Assembly (NCBI GenBank): GCA_049289295.1
Contig: JBATLL010000013.1
Span: forward strand, 1-57,598
Direction of reading: 5' to 3'
Length of the DNA stretch: 57,598 bases
Source: BOKV01 sp049289295
GTDB lineage: Bacteria > Pseudomonadota > Alphaproteobacteria > Rhizobiales > Rhizobiaceae
Below are positions 34,821 to 43,755 of the stretch, in pieces. The translations under genes and the position numbers were made by a program. Each line of letters opens with the position of its first letter. Positions within the stretch are counted from its first letter, which is position 1. Below the pieces are notes generated by a model. The model worked only from the letters and a program-made list of their open reading frames with translations. It had not been told where the DNA came from and did not search any database.

Positions 34821-36356
34821 TCAGCCGCGCTTCAGCGGGATGGCCACAAAGCGAGAGTCTCCGTCGCGTGTCACCTGGAACAGCACGGCCTTTCGGCCTG
34901 CCTTGCTGGCATCACCGACAATCTTGTCCACTGCAACCGGGTTCTCGACTTCCTCGCCGTTGACGGAAGTGATCACGTCGCCGGGTTCGATGCCGACCGC
35001 AGCGGCCTTGCCGGCAGGGTCGACTTCGGCAACGACGACGCCACTATCGCCACCCTGTTCAAGGATGAGACCCAGCGCGGACATCTTGCCTTGCGGCGTG
35101 TCGGTATCCTGGGATGCGACGATTTCCTGGGTGTCGAGACGGCCAAGCGTAACTTCGACATCGCGCGATTCGCCGTTGCGCCACAGTGTGACCGATACTT
35201 TCTGCTCGGGATGATAGCCGCCGATCTTGCGGGCCAGTTCACGGGGGCCCTTGATCGCGTCGCCATCCACAGCGGTAATCACATCACCGGAACGAATGCC
35301 TGCCTTTGCTGCAGGGCTTCCGTCCTGCGGGCTGGTGACGATTGCACCACCGGCACTGTCCATGCCGAGTGACTGGGCAATGTCGCGGGTTACAGGCTGT
35401 ATCTGAACACCGAGCCAGCCGCGCACGACCTGACCGTTGCTGATCAGTTCATCAACCACTTCACGGGCTGTTGAAGCGGGAATGGCGAAAGCGATGCCGA
35501 CATTGCCGCCGGATGGGGAGAAGATCGCGGTATTGATGCCGATCACCCTGCCCTGCAGATTGAAGGCCGGGCCGCCGGAATTGCCGCGATTGACTGCCGC
35601 ATCGATCTGGATGAAATCGTCATAGCGGTTGGTCGAGATTTCGCGATTTCTCGCCGAGACGATGCCCGCGGTCACGGTGCCGCCCAGGCCGAAGGGATTG
35701 CCCACGGCAACGACCCAGTCGCCAATGCGGACACTTTCATCCTCGAATGTGACATAGGTGAATTTGGTGTCGGATTTGACCTTGAGGACCGCCAGGTCCG
35801 AGCGTGCATCCGCACCCACGAGCGTTGCATCCAGCTCGGAGCCGTCGTTCATGACGACGGTGAATTTGGAGCCATTCTCTACGACATGGTGGTTGGTGAC
35901 GACATAGCCGTCTTCGCTCACGAAGAAACCGGAGCCTTGTGACATGCCGAAACGCTGATGCTGGCGGTCGCGCCTGCGTTCACCACCCTGGCCACGGCGC
36001 TCGCCACGTCCCTGATCCTGGTCGAAGAAGGGATTGTTGCGGAAGAAAGGTGGCATGCCGAAGAAACGCCCGCCATCCTCGTCATCAAACTGCCGACCGA
36101 ACCGGCCTTCCTGGGAAGCTGGGTTGACTTCCTGTTCGACCCGAACCGAAACGACGGCCGGGGAAACAGCGTCAACGACATCGGCAAAACCGGGAACTTC
36201 GGCAGCGTTGACCGTCACGGGTTCAGCGTTGGCGAATGAGATTGAGCCAAGTGGCGAGCCGGGAAGTCCCGGAGCGATCAGCATGGAAGATGCCAACAGG
36301 CAGGCCAGCAGCCTGTTGCGTGAAGAACCGTTGTTCAGCGTGAGTTTCATTTGCAT
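34821..36356 (-). CDS. degP: periplasmic serine protease/chaperone DegP (Do family)
   Basis: HtrA-family protease that degrades misfolded envelope proteins. The 511-residue precursor has a signal peptide (to about residue 44), an N-terminal region with an unusual Phe/Gly/Arg/Asp-rich linker (about 85-135), then the trypsin-like domain with His in TNHHVVENG, Asp in ARSDLAVLK and Ser in NRGNSGGPAFN, and two PDZ domains (starting about 300 and 405). The start at 36356 has GAAAGGGAATG upstream. Position between the ccm operon and a two-component pair is conserved in rhizobia. Confidence 0.96.
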   Translation of the reverse strand: MQMKLTLNNGSSRNRLLACLLASSMLIAPGLPGSPLGSISFANAEPVTVNAAEVPGFADVVDAVSPAVVSVRVEQEVNPASQEGRFGRQFDDEDGGRFFGMPPFFRNNPFFDQDQGRGERRGQGGERRRDRQHQRFGMSQGSGFFVSEDGYVVTNHHVVENGSKFTVVMNDGSELDATLVGADARSDLAVLKVKSDTKFTYVTFEDESVRIGDWVVAVGNPFGLGGTVTAGIVSARNREISTNRYDDFIQIDAAVNRGNSGGPAFNLQGRVIGINTAIFSPSGGNVGIAFAIPASTAREVVDELISNGQVVRGWLGVQIQPVTRDIAQSLGMDSAGGAIVTSPQDGSPAAKAGIRSGDVITAVDGDAIKGPRELARKIGGYHPEQKVSVTLWRNGESRDVEVTLGRLDTQEIVASQDTDTPQGKMSALGLILEQGGDSGVVVAEVDPAGKAAAVGIEPGDVITSVNGEEVENPVAVDKIVGDASKAGRKAVLFQVTRDGDSRFVAIPLKRG

Positions 36357-36520
36357 TCCCTTTCAGAATTGCCTGACCGCTCTTGTCTTGCAGACAGGAT
36401 CCGGCCCCTGATCCAGGGAAGATAGGTGTTGGAAACTTACGCGGTCCTTTCCGGCAGATTAAACTTTGGTAAGATTGATTGGGAGACGGGGACGATCCGC
36501 AGCGACTGCGCGATGGAGGC

Positions 36521-37012
36521 TTACTCCGCTTCGTCGAGTATCCTGTCGAGCTGCGCCTTTTCAGCGTCAGAAAGGGGCTTTGCGCCCTTTTCTTCGCTCC
36601 TGCGTCGCACATGGCGAAAACCAAGGATGGCAGCCAGGATGAAAAGCACAGCAGGAGTGCCCCACAAAAGCGCATTTCTTACAGACAGGCGTGGCTTGAG
36701 AAGCACGAATTCGCCGTAACGGCCAACAAGATAGTCGATTACCTGCTGATCGCTATCGCCCGCCTGAAGGCGCTTGCGCACCAGCAACCGCAGGTCACGC
36801 GCCAGTTCTGCGTCCGAATCGTCGATCGACTGGTTCTGGCAGACCATGCAACGCAGCTCTGCCGAGAGTTGCCTTGCGCGGGTCTCAAGCGCCGGATCGG
36901 CCAGCACTTCATCAGGCTGGACAGCATGCGCCGCGCCAGCAGCCATGTTGAACGCGACGCAGATCACGAGAACAGCGAAAATCCTGGACACTTGCCTAGA
37001 CACTGGCTGCAA
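36521..37012 (-). CDS. ccmH: cytochrome c maturation protein CcmH (CycL)
   Basis: Membrane-anchored periplasmic thiol protein that keeps apocytochrome c cysteines reduced for haem ligation. The 163-residue protein has a signal peptide (about 1-30), the redox motif LRCMVCQNQSI with its CxxC pair, a three-helix bundle, and a C-terminal transmembrane anchor (NALLWGTPAVLFILAAILGF) before a basic tail. The start overlaps the end of ccmF by 17 bases. Last gene of the ccmIEFH operon. Confidence 0.95.
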   Translation of the reverse strand: MQPVSRQVSRIFAVLVICVAFNMAAGAAHAVQPDEVLADPALETRARQLSAELRCMVCQNQSIDDSDAELARDLRLLVRKRLQAGDSDQQVIDYLVGRYGEFVLLKPRLSVRNALLWGTPAVLFILAAILGFRHVRRRSEEKGAKPLSDAEKAQLDRILDEAE

Positions 37013-38981
37013 CGCTCCCTGACCTTGCGCGCGATGGGCGTGGTGCGCCTACCCTCAAACGCCGGTCCGCAAGGGACAAGGCACCTGCAAAGACCATGAC
37101 GACCGTGCCCAACCAGATAAGGGTGACAAGAGGTTTCCACCAGACCCGCACAACCACGGAGCCATCGCTCTGGATGTCACCCAGAGACACGTAAAGCTGG
37201 GAGAACCAGTAGTTTTCGATGGCGGCCTCGGTCGTCGGCATGCGCCGTGTCGTGTAGACCCGCTTTGCTGGTTCGATCTTGTGTTCCTCCAGCCCCTCCC
37301 CGCGAACGGTGAAAGTGACGACATCCTCGACGAAGTTCGATCCCTTGCGCGGCGTAATGCTTTCGAAGGTAAGCTCATAGCCCGCCAATGACATCGTATC
37401 GCCCGGCTTGGCGAAGGTGTTCAACTCCTGTTCGAAGGAGGAAACGCAAACGATCCCGAGGAATGTGACACCGAGGCCGAAATGGCCGAAGGCCGTTCCC
37501 CAGCTTGAAATCGGCAGGCCTGCAATGCGCTTCAAGGCAACTTTGGCCGAGACTGAAGGAAGGCCGGATCGGGTCCAGATTTCTGCGAACGCACCCAGAA
37601 TGGCCCAGGCGGCAACGCCAAAGCCCAGTGCCGCAAGCACCGGGCGGCCTTCGACAAATGACATGACGAGTACGCCGACGACGAGTGCAGCCCCCGTGAC
37701 GTAGTACAGGCGCTGCATCGCTGCCAGCAGATCACCGCGTTTCCAGGCCAATAGCGGTCCGATCGGCACCGCAATCAGCAGCGGCAACATCAGCGGCCCG
37801 AAGGTAAGGTTGAAGAACGGGGCGCCGACCGAGATCTTCGACCCGTCAATCGCTTCAATGACCAGAGGGTACAAGGTGCCTACCAGCACAGTGGCCGCTG
37901 CTGTTGTCAGGAACAGATTGTTGAAGACGAGTGCACCCTCGCGCGAAATCGGCGCGAAAAGCCCTCCGCTCTTGAGAAGAGGCGCACGCAGGGCAAACAG
38001 GAACAGCGATCCGCCGATGAACAGGCAAAGGATGGCGAGGATGAAGATGCCGCGCTCGGGATCGGTGGCAAAGGCATGAACCGATGTCAGCACGCCTGAA
38101 CGAACTAGGAAGGTTCCAAGCAGCGACATCGAGAACGTAATCAACGCCAGCAGGATCGTCCAGATCTTCAGCGAATCGCGTTTTTCCATGACGATTGCCG
38201 AATGAAGCAGTGCCGTGCCGGTGAGCCATGGAATGAAAGATGCGTTTTCCACCGGGTCCCAGAACCACCAGCCGCCCCAGCCCAATTCGTAATAGGCCCA
38301 GTAGGAACCCATGGCGATACCAGCGGTGAGCAGCATCCAGGCCATCAGTGCCCAGGGCCGGACCCAGCGTGCCCAGGCGGCGTCGATCCGGCCGCTGAGC
38401 ATTGCCGCCACTGCAAAGGAGAATGTCACGGAGAAGCCCACATAGCCCAGATAGAGCAGGGGCGGGTGGATCGCCAATCCAATGTCCTGCAGGATCGGGT
38501 TCAGGTCATTGCCCTCGAAAGGAACTTCCTGCAAGCGCTGAAACGGGTTGGAAGTAAGCAGGATGAAAAGCAGGAACGCGCTCAATATCCAGGCCTGCAC
38601 ACCAAGCACGTTTGCCTTGAGCTGAGGCGGAAGGTTGCGCCCGAAGACAGCGACCATTGCCGCGAAAAGACCGAGGATGAGCACCCACAGCAGCATGGAA
38701 CCCTCATGATTGCCCCATACTCCCGTATATTTGTACAGGAGCGGCTTGAGGGTATGCGAGTTCTCCCAGACATTCTTGACCGAGAAATCCGAGACCACAT
38801 GGGCGTTGGTAAGGCTTGCAAATGAAAGGGTGAGCAGCACCAAAATCGCGGGGGCGCTCTGGTCAGCGGTCGCCATCAGCCTTACATTGCCCGAACGTGC
38901 ACCGATTATCGGAAGGACGGATTGCACCAGCGATAGCGCCAGGGCAACGACAAGTGCGAAATGTCCAAGTTCAACCGTCAT
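36996..38981 (-). CDS. ccmF: haem lyase CcmF (CycK)
   Basis: Large inner-membrane subunit that ligates haem from holo-CcmE to apocytochrome c. The 661-residue protein has about 14-15 transmembrane helices and the tryptophan-rich WWD motif GWGGWWFWDPVENASFIPW, which binds haem at the periplasmic face; conserved His residues are present in MLLW... and TGTALLHS regions. Starts with ATGA overlap on ccmE and overlaps ccmH at its end, indicating coupled translation. Confidence 0.97.
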   Translation of the reverse strand: MTVELGHFALVVALALSLVQSVLPIIGARSGNVRLMATADQSAPAILVLLTLSFASLTNAHVVSDFSVKNVWENSHTLKPLLYKYTGVWGNHEGSMLLWVLILGLFAAMVAVFGRNLPPQLKANVLGVQAWILSAFLLFILLTSNPFQRLQEVPFEGNDLNPILQDIGLAIHPPLLYLGYVGFSVTFSFAVAAMLSGRIDAAWARWVRPWALMAWMLLTAGIAMGSYWAYYELGWGGWWFWDPVENASFIPWLTGTALLHSAIVMEKRDSLKIWTILLALITFSMSLLGTFLVRSGVLTSVHAFATDPERGIFILAILCLFIGGSLFLFALRAPLLKSGGLFAPISREGALVFNNLFLTTAAATVLVGTLYPLVIEAIDGSKISVGAPFFNLTFGPLMLPLLIAVPIGPLLAWKRGDLLAAMQRLYYVTGAALVVGVLVMSFVEGRPVLAALGFGVAAWAILGAFAEIWTRSGLPSVSAKVALKRIAGLPISSWGTAFGHFGLGVTFLGIVCVSSFEQELNTFAKPGDTMSLAGYELTFESITPRKGSNFVEDVVTFTVRGEGLEEHKIEPAKRVYTTRRMPTTEAAIENYWFSQLYVSLGDIQSDGSVVVRVWWKPLVTLIWLGTVVMVFAGALSLADRRLRVGAPRPSRARSGSVAASV

Positions 38982-39421
38982 TTGGTTTCGCCTTCCTGCC
39001 AGACGCCCTTCTCCTTCAGGGCATCCGCAACTTCCTTGGGCATGTAGTTTTCGTCATGTTTGGCAAGCACGGTGTCGGCTGCGAACTGGTTGTCGGAACT
39101 CAGTTGACCTTCCGCGACGACGCCCTGACCTTCGCGGAAAAGGTCCGGCAGAATGCCAATATAGCTCACCGAGATATCATGTTCTGTATCGGTGACGACG
39201 AAAGACACTTTTTCACCCTCCCGTACGATGCTGCCTTCCTTGACGAGGCCACCAAGCCTGATGCGCTGGCCTGCCCCGGCCTTGCCATCTACAACGATAT
39301 CAGTGGGTGTGAAGAAGAAGACGATCTCGTCGCGCAGGGCGAACATGACCAGTAGTGCAGCGGCCATCAGAACCGCGCCAATGCCACCGATCATCGCCAG
39401 CCGCTTCTGTTTCCTGGTCAT
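38978..39421 (-). CDS. ccmE: haem chaperone CcmE (CycJ)
   Basis: Periplasmic haem chaperone of 147 residues that carries covalently bound haem to CcmF. A signal anchor (residues 10-28) precedes an OB-fold domain (YIGILPDLFREGQGVVAEG), and the haem-binding His is in the AKHDENYMP motif near the C-terminus, as in typical (HxxxY-type) CcmE. Both ends overlap its neighbours by 4 bases. Confidence 0.97.
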   Translation of the reverse strand: MTRKQKRLAMIGGIGAVLMAAALLVMFALRDEIVFFFTPTDIVVDGKAGAGQRIRLGGLVKEGSIVREGEKVSFVVTDTEHDISVSYIGILPDLFREGQGVVAEGQLSSDNQFAADTVLAKHDENYMPKEVADALKEKGVWQEGETK

Positions 39422-40566
39422 TGTACACCCTTTCCGCCAGCCACCGCGTCCACCATTGCCTGCAATTCTGCCAGGAAGGCCTCATCCTGCGCGTGCGCAC
39501 TTTTCGCGCCTGCCAGGGCATCGGCGGCTTCCTGCTGCTTTCCAAGTACCATGTAGGATCGAATGAGCCTGCGCCAACCCTCCTTGTCACCCGGATTATC
39601 CTTCAGTTTCTCGGCGAGGTTGGCGATCATCGTTTCGATCATCGCGCTACGATCCTCTGGCGACATTTGAGAAGCAACCTCGATGTCCGATGCAGACGGA
39701 CCAGGTTGGGAAGTCTCTCCGGGCTGAGCCGGGGAAGCAACCACTCCGCCTTCAAGGCGAGCGAGTTGGGCTTTCGCCACAGGCAACCATGGCGCTTCGG
39801 CGGGCGCATCTGCGATCAGCGAACGCCATGCCTTGACCGCATTGTCGTTGTCGCCCTGCTGGCCAAGCGCAATCGCCACGAAGAACCTCGCCTTGGCGTC
39901 GCCAGGCGAGTGCACAAGTGCCGCCTCGAAGTTCGCAAGCGCTTCCTCGGTCACAATGCCTTGTTGTGCGACCACCATCGCTTCGCCAAGCCCTGTCAAC
40001 AACGTGACATTTTCAGGGTCGAGCCGCGAAGCGTTGCGGAACGCGGTGACCGCGTCCTCCACCCTGCCAAGGCGAAGATAGACCGGTGCGATTACCGCCC
40101 AGCCTCGACCATCTTCGGGATTCCTTGCAAGTTGCGCTTCAGCGCGTTGCAGCAATTGCTCAACCGACTGGCCAGAAGGATCTTCCTTCAGCCGCGAGGC
40201 GATATCCATGTCGGGTGCGCCCGGCGCGCCGGTGAACAGATAAAGCCCAACGGACATTATAAGAAGGAAGATGGCGGCCAGCCCCGACAGGAGCATAGGT
40301 GAAACCGGAGTTTTCGTGTCGCTGGGTGTTGCCGTGATGGACAGGGAGATAAGTTTCCTCCCTTCTTCCACTTTCGCCGCCTCGGCCTCCTGTTCACCAA
40401 TGCGGCCGAGCTTCAGATCAACATCAATCTCCGCCAGCCGTGCCTTGTACAGCTCACGATCATACCCGATCGCGTCTGCCGCGCTGGAGCGTTTGCGCAG
40501 CAATGGAACAGCGATGCTCGCGGCAGCGAACACCAACATCAGAAGGGCCAGAATCCAGAACGTCAT
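39418..40566 (-). CDS. ccmI: cytochrome c maturation protein CcmI (CycH)
   Basis: Apocytochrome c chaperone of 382 residues. Two transmembrane helices (about 2-20 and 93-113) flank a cytoplasmic coiled-coil loop (YDRELYKARLAEIDVDLKLGRIGEQEAEAA), and the periplasmic part has TPR helices (GRGWAVIAPVYLRLGRVEDAVTAFRNASRL and following). It is the first gene of the ccmIEFH operon; ccmABCDG are not in the window, as usual in rhizobia where they lie elsewhere. Confidence 0.95.
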   Translation of the reverse strand: MTFWILALLMLVFAAASIAVPLLRKRSSAADAIGYDRELYKARLAEIDVDLKLGRIGEQEAEAAKVEEGRKLISLSITATPSDTKTPVSPMLLSGLAAIFLLIMSVGLYLFTGAPGAPDMDIASRLKEDPSGQSVEQLLQRAEAQLARNPEDGRGWAVIAPVYLRLGRVEDAVTAFRNASRLDPENVTLLTGLGEAMVVAQQGIVTEEALANFEAALVHSPGDAKARFFVAIALGQQGDNDNAVKAWRSLIADAPAEAPWLPVAKAQLARLEGGVVASPAQPGETSQPGPSASDIEVASQMSPEDRSAMIETMIANLAEKLKDNPGDKEGWRRLIRSYMVLGKQQEAADALAGAKSAHAQDEAFLAELQAMVDAVAGGKGVQ

Positions 40567-40654
40567 GGGCCATACATACTATCGAATACGGCGAAAACAA
40601 TGATTTCGTGGAGTCAGGCCTGATGCAGGCCAATAGGTCGCAATCGCACGGCGA

Positions 40655-41050
40655 TCAGATCAACGGCTGCCAGCGGCCCTGTTCGTCGCGGCAGGCGGTG
40701 GCTGCAACGGAGCGCGCCACGCCATCCTGAAGAATGGTATGGACGTAGCGACGGCAATTCGCCGACCCGACCTGGTAGGGTTGCTGCGGAACGACCTGGC
40801 CCGATAGCGTGTCTGAAAACTTCCACGGAACAGCTGCGCCCGCAGAGCCTGTTTCCAACGCACGGTATTCCGTTCTGGCAGCCAGCGTTCTGGCATTGCC
40901 ATCAAGCCCCGATCCGAATTCGGTGGCGAGAATGCCAGCAAGAAGCGGCTGGTACGCGCTTGCTGATGTGTCGCGCGTTGTTTCGCAAGCCTGAAGCAGC
41001 ACTGTGCCAGCCAGCGCCACGATCAGGCCTTGTAATCTTCTGGCCGACAC
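40655..41050 (-). CDS. outer-membrane lipoprotein, surface-antigen (17 kDa-like) family
   Basis: A 131-residue lipoprotein. Starting from GTG 41050 (AGGGAG 6 bases upstream) it opens with a short basic head, a hydrophobic core and the lipobox VLLQAC, so Cys is lipidated. The C-terminal CRRYVHTILQDGVARSVAATACRDEQGRWQ matches the RT0821/Lpp0805-type surface antigen end. In-frame starts further upstream (TTG 41068) would lengthen the signal peptide without support. Function in the outer membrane is not known. It sits between feuQ and ccmI with its own gap on each side. Confidence 0.82.
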   Translation of the reverse strand: MSARRLQGLIVALAGTVLLQACETTRDTSASAYQPLLAGILATEFGSGLDGNARTLAARTEYRALETGSAGAAVPWKFSDTLSGQVVPQQPYQVGSANCRRYVHTILQDGVARSVAATACRDEQGRWQPLI

Positions 41051-41198
41051 CGAAATCTCCCTGTTCAACGCCGGAATTGAACCTTCAAATCATGAAGCTT
41101 GTGCTAACGGCCCCGCTGACCCGAAAATGCAATCCTGTGCGCCCCTTTCTTCACGTCATCGTTGCGGCAAAAACGTGGCGGACATTTTCCCACCCCGC

Positions 41199-42557
41199 TC
41201 AACGCGCTGGCAACCGCACCACGGCTGATAGTCCTCCCAATCGGGATTTCTCCAACCGGATAGCGCCACCATATTCGTTCGCGATCTGCTTTACTATCGC
41301 CAGTCCCAACCCCGACCCGGGGGTCGATTCATCGATACGCACACCGCGCTTCAAAGCTGATTCGCACTCTGCTGCACTCATGCCCGGCCCATCATCATCG
41401 ACAGCGATACAGAGGAAAATTGCAGATCCGACCTGTTCCCTGGATACCTGAATATCAAGGGCTGCTTTGGCGAAGCGGGTGCCATTTTCCAGCAAGTTCC
41501 CCAGAATCTCCTCGAAGTCCTGTTGTTCTCCGGCAAAAATGAACTGTCCGTCGCCCTCGTATCGGGCGGATATCGATATGGCGGGATTGAGCTTGGCCAT
41601 GACCCGCACGAGGCGGTCGAGCGTAGCTCGCACATCCGTGCGTGATGTAACCATGCCGTGGCGTGCTGCGATCCGCGCGCGATCCAGGTAATTCTGGATC
41701 TGGGCCTGCATCAGGCTTGTCTGTTCGAGCAGGATGCGCTTGAGATTTCCTGGCGCTTCATTGGCCTCGTTCCTGACTACCGCCAGCGGTGTCTTCAGCG
41801 AATGGGCGAGATTGCCGACCTGGGTTCTGGCGCGTTCGACAATCAGCTGGTTGGATTCGATCAGCGCATTGGTCTCGTCAATGAGCGGTTGCACCTCACC
41901 GGGATAGGAACCCTCGATGCGTTCGGCGCGGCCCTCGCGAATATCCGCCAATCGTGCGATTGCACCCGAAAGCGGACGCAGACCGATGTTCACGATAAGA
42001 TAGCTGACCGCCACGAAGCCAATGCCAAACAGTGAGAGCAGCAGGATCAATGTCCCGCGAAAGGCGCTGATCTCGTCCTCAAGCTCATCCTTGTTTCCCG
42101 TCACGCGGAACGAAAAAATGTCACTGCCGGTGCCAAGGAAAACCTGTGCTTCGACTGCAGAGAGTTCCTGGGCCGACGCATCGACATAATCGAACTGGCG
42201 CTGGAAACGGGAATCGAAAGCGGTGAGTTCCGGCACAGGAATCTGGCCGTCGGCGAGGGACGGCGAAGAAAGCCGGTTGGCCGGATTGGAAACCGCGTTG
42301 ACTGTCCAGTACCAGCCCGAACCGAAACGCAGATAGCGTGGATCCCTGAGATCGGGTGCACCGCTGAGACGGCCATCCGCCCCAGGTTCCACCGCGCCCA
42401 TCAGATTGTAAAGATTGGCCGTGACAAGATCGGCGAACCGGCGTTCGGCATTTCGCCGGTAGGCCTCGGTCAGCAGCACGGCGATCAGGGCAACCGATAC
42501 CAGCGCCCAGAATGTCAGGAGCAGGAAAAGTCGACGCGATAAGGTGCCGGCTTTCAT
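41199..42557 (-). CDS. feuQ: sensor histidine kinase FeuQ
   Basis: Membrane kinase of 452 residues that phosphorylates FeuP. Two transmembrane helices (about 12-32 and 168-190) flank a periplasmic domain of about 135 residues, the site at which FeuN is known to act in Sinorhizobium. A HAMP region is followed by the phospho-acceptor His252 in GNLAHSLKTPLAVVRNEA (PhoQ-like box) and HATPase motifs NLLENGTRFA, DDDGPGMS and GSGLGLAIV. The start at 42557 (MKAGTLSRRLFLLL) is 7 bases after feuP; a frame to 42638 would overlap feuP. Identity rests on gene order feuN-feuP-feuQ next to the ccm operon. Confidence 0.88.
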   Translation of the reverse strand: MKAGTLSRRLFLLLTFWALVSVALIAVLLTEAYRRNAERRFADLVTANLYNLMGAVEPGADGRLSGAPDLRDPRYLRFGSGWYWTVNAVSNPANRLSSPSLADGQIPVPELTAFDSRFQRQFDYVDASAQELSAVEAQVFLGTGSDIFSFRVTGNKDELEDEISAFRGTLILLLSLFGIGFVAVSYLIVNIGLRPLSGAIARLADIREGRAERIEGSYPGEVQPLIDETNALIESNQLIVERARTQVGNLAHSLKTPLAVVRNEANEAPGNLKRILLEQTSLMQAQIQNYLDRARIAARHGMVTSRTDVRATLDRLVRVMAKLNPAISISARYEGDGQFIFAGEQQDFEEILGNLLENGTRFAKAALDIQVSREQVGSAIFLCIAVDDDGPGMSAAECESALKRGVRIDESTPGSGLGLAIVKQIANEYGGAIRLEKSRLGGLSAVVRLPAR

Positions 42558-42564
42558 GTCCTGT

Positions 42565-43239
42565 CTAGGTCGCTTCGCCGCCAGGCACCTGCAGCCGGTA
42601 GCCAAGGCCGCGCACCGTTTCGATGCAGTCGAGACCAAGCTTCTTCCTCAGGCGTCCGATGAAAACCTCTATCGTATTGGAATCCCTGTCAAAATCCTGA
42701 TCGTACAGATGTTCCGTCAGTTCGGTGCGTGACAGGACCTTGTCCTGGTGGTGCATCAGGTAGGATAGCAGCCGCAGTTCGTGCGATGTCAGCTTGACCG
42801 GATTACCGTCCACGGTGACCTTGGAAATGCGCGTATCGAGCAGGATCGGACCGCAGCTTATGTGGGATGCGGCATGACCTGCTGCACGACGGATAAGCGC
42901 GCGCACCCTTGCCAGCACTTCCTCGACATGAAACGGCTTGGTCACATAGTCATCGGCTCCCGCATCAATGCCCGAAACCTTGTCGCTCCAGCGATCACGC
43001 GCGGTCAGCAGAAGCACCGGAGCCTTGCGGCCCTCGCGGCGCCAGTTTTCCAGCACCGTAATGCCATCCATTCCCGGAAGGCCGATGTCGAGCACGATGG
43101 CATCATAGGGTTCGGTGTCACCCAGAAAATGGCCTTCTTCGCCGTCAAAGGCCTTGTCGACCGCGTAGCCGGCATCCAGGAAAGACTGAACAAGCTGGCG
43201 GTTCAGGTCCTTGTCATCTTCAACTATCAGAATTCTCAA
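42565..43239 (-). CDS. feuP: response regulator FeuP, TTG start
   Basis: OmpR-family regulator of 224 residues. Receiver motifs: ILIVEDD, phospho-acceptor Asp in IVLDIGLPGMDG, Lys in DDYVTKPFHVEE; the winged-helix domain has KLTSHELRLLSYLMHHQDKVLSRTELTEHLYDQDFDRDSNTIEVFIGRLRKKLG in segments. In rhizobia FeuPQ controls osmoadaptation and glucan export (ndvA) and was first linked to iron uptake. The natural N-terminus (M)RILIVEDD requires a TTG at 43239, which has GGGGAGAAG 8 bases upstream; the frame extends 12 codons further only by overlapping feuN. Confidence 0.9.
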   Translation of the reverse strand: MRILIVEDDKDLNRQLVQSFLDAGYAVDKAFDGEEGHFLGDTEPYDAIVLDIGLPGMDGITVLENWRREGRKAPVLLLTARDRWSDKVSGIDAGADDYVTKPFHVEEVLARVRALIRRAAGHAASHISCGPILLDTRISKVTVDGNPVKLTSHELRLLSYLMHHQDKVLSRTELTEHLYDQDFDRDSNTIEVFIGRLRKKLGLDCIETVRGLGYRLQVPGGEAT

Positions 43240-43267
43240 GACTGCTTCTCCCCGTGAAACTGTCTTA

Positions 43268-43504
43268 TCAGCCACTGACCGTGACGGTCTCGACCCTGGG
43301 GGGCTGACCGTTCTGGCCTGGAATGCGTACCTTGATCACGCAGACCTGCGAACCTCCGTCGGAGCGAGGGCTGACCGAAAGGACTTCCGCTCCCATTTCG
43401 GAGGCTACTCTGGCCGCAGCAGCGGAGCAGTCAGCAGCATGGGCTGTTCCAGCCCCGAAACTCAGGGCGCACAGAAAGAAGGAAATGGCAGCGGCGGTTT
43501 TCAT
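43268..43504 (-). CDS. feuN: FeuN-like small periplasmic modulator of FeuQ
   Basis: A 78-residue exported protein. Residues 1-23 are a signal peptide (MKTAAAISFFLCALSFGAG, cleavage after AHA). The mature 55 residues have two Cys (ADCSAAAAR and SQVCVIKVR) that may form a disulphide, and a beta-rich end (VCVIKVRIPG...RVETVTV). In Sinorhizobium meliloti FeuN is a small periplasmic inhibitor of FeuQ encoded directly upstream of feuP; size, export and position all match here. The feuP start is 28 bases downstream. Its ribosome site GAAGGGGAGC can pair with an upstream CCCCT. Confidence 0.82.
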   Translation of the reverse strand: MKTAAAISFFLCALSFGAGTAHAADCSAAAARVASEMGAEVLSVSPRSDGGSQVCVIKVRIPGQNGQPPRVETVTVSG

Positions 43505-43507
43505 GCT

Positions 43508-43544
43508 CCCCTTCTAGCAGATAGGGGCTGAACTGAAAATGAAC
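43508..43544 (-). promoter_or_regulatory. feuN leader: SD-pairing repeat and PhoP-box-like direct repeat
   Basis: Two elements. (1) CCCCT and AGGGG (43508-43527) form a 5-bp inverted repeat that would cover the feuN Shine-Dalgarno. (2) TGAAC at 43529-43533 recurs at 43540-43544, an exact 11-base period (GTTCA-N6-GTTCA on the minus strand), the spacing bound by PhoP-like dimers. It fits autoregulation by FeuP, which is inference. Confidence 0.35.
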
Positions 43545-43563
43545 GGAAGCAAATGGATTTGGC

Positions 43564-43755
43564 TCATTTCAGGCAGAGCGCATCCCATGCGGCATTGTGC
43601 TCGCCAATCTGGCGACGGGTCGCCTCGGTGTCGGAGTTCGACCAGGTAATGGGGCGAAATGCCAAGCAGTACCATTGTTCAGTCTCGCTCGCGGCGGTAG
43701 GGCGCATGGCGCAAGCGCTCATGCCCGCCATCGCCAGACACAGAATCGCGAACAT
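43564..43755 (-). CDS. putative o-spanin (Rz1-like lysis lipoprotein)
   Basis: A 63-residue lipoprotein-like frame. Residues 1-15 are a hydrophobic signal ending at a lipobox-like MSAC, giving a mature chain of about 49 residues. The C-terminal CLAFRPITWSNSDTE and RQIGEHNAAWDALC blocks resemble short phage proteins commonly found at the end of alphaproteobacterial lysis cassettes. It begins inside the frame 43679-43924 in another reading frame and ends beyond it, the usual layout of Rz/Rz1 pairs. ATG 43755 lacks a clear ribosome site; the frame is open upstream to 43899. The o-spanin role is inferred from architecture. Confidence 0.6.
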   Translation of the reverse strand: MFAILCLAMAGMSACAMRPTAASETEQWYCLAFRPITWSNSDTEATRRQIGEHNAAWDALCLK

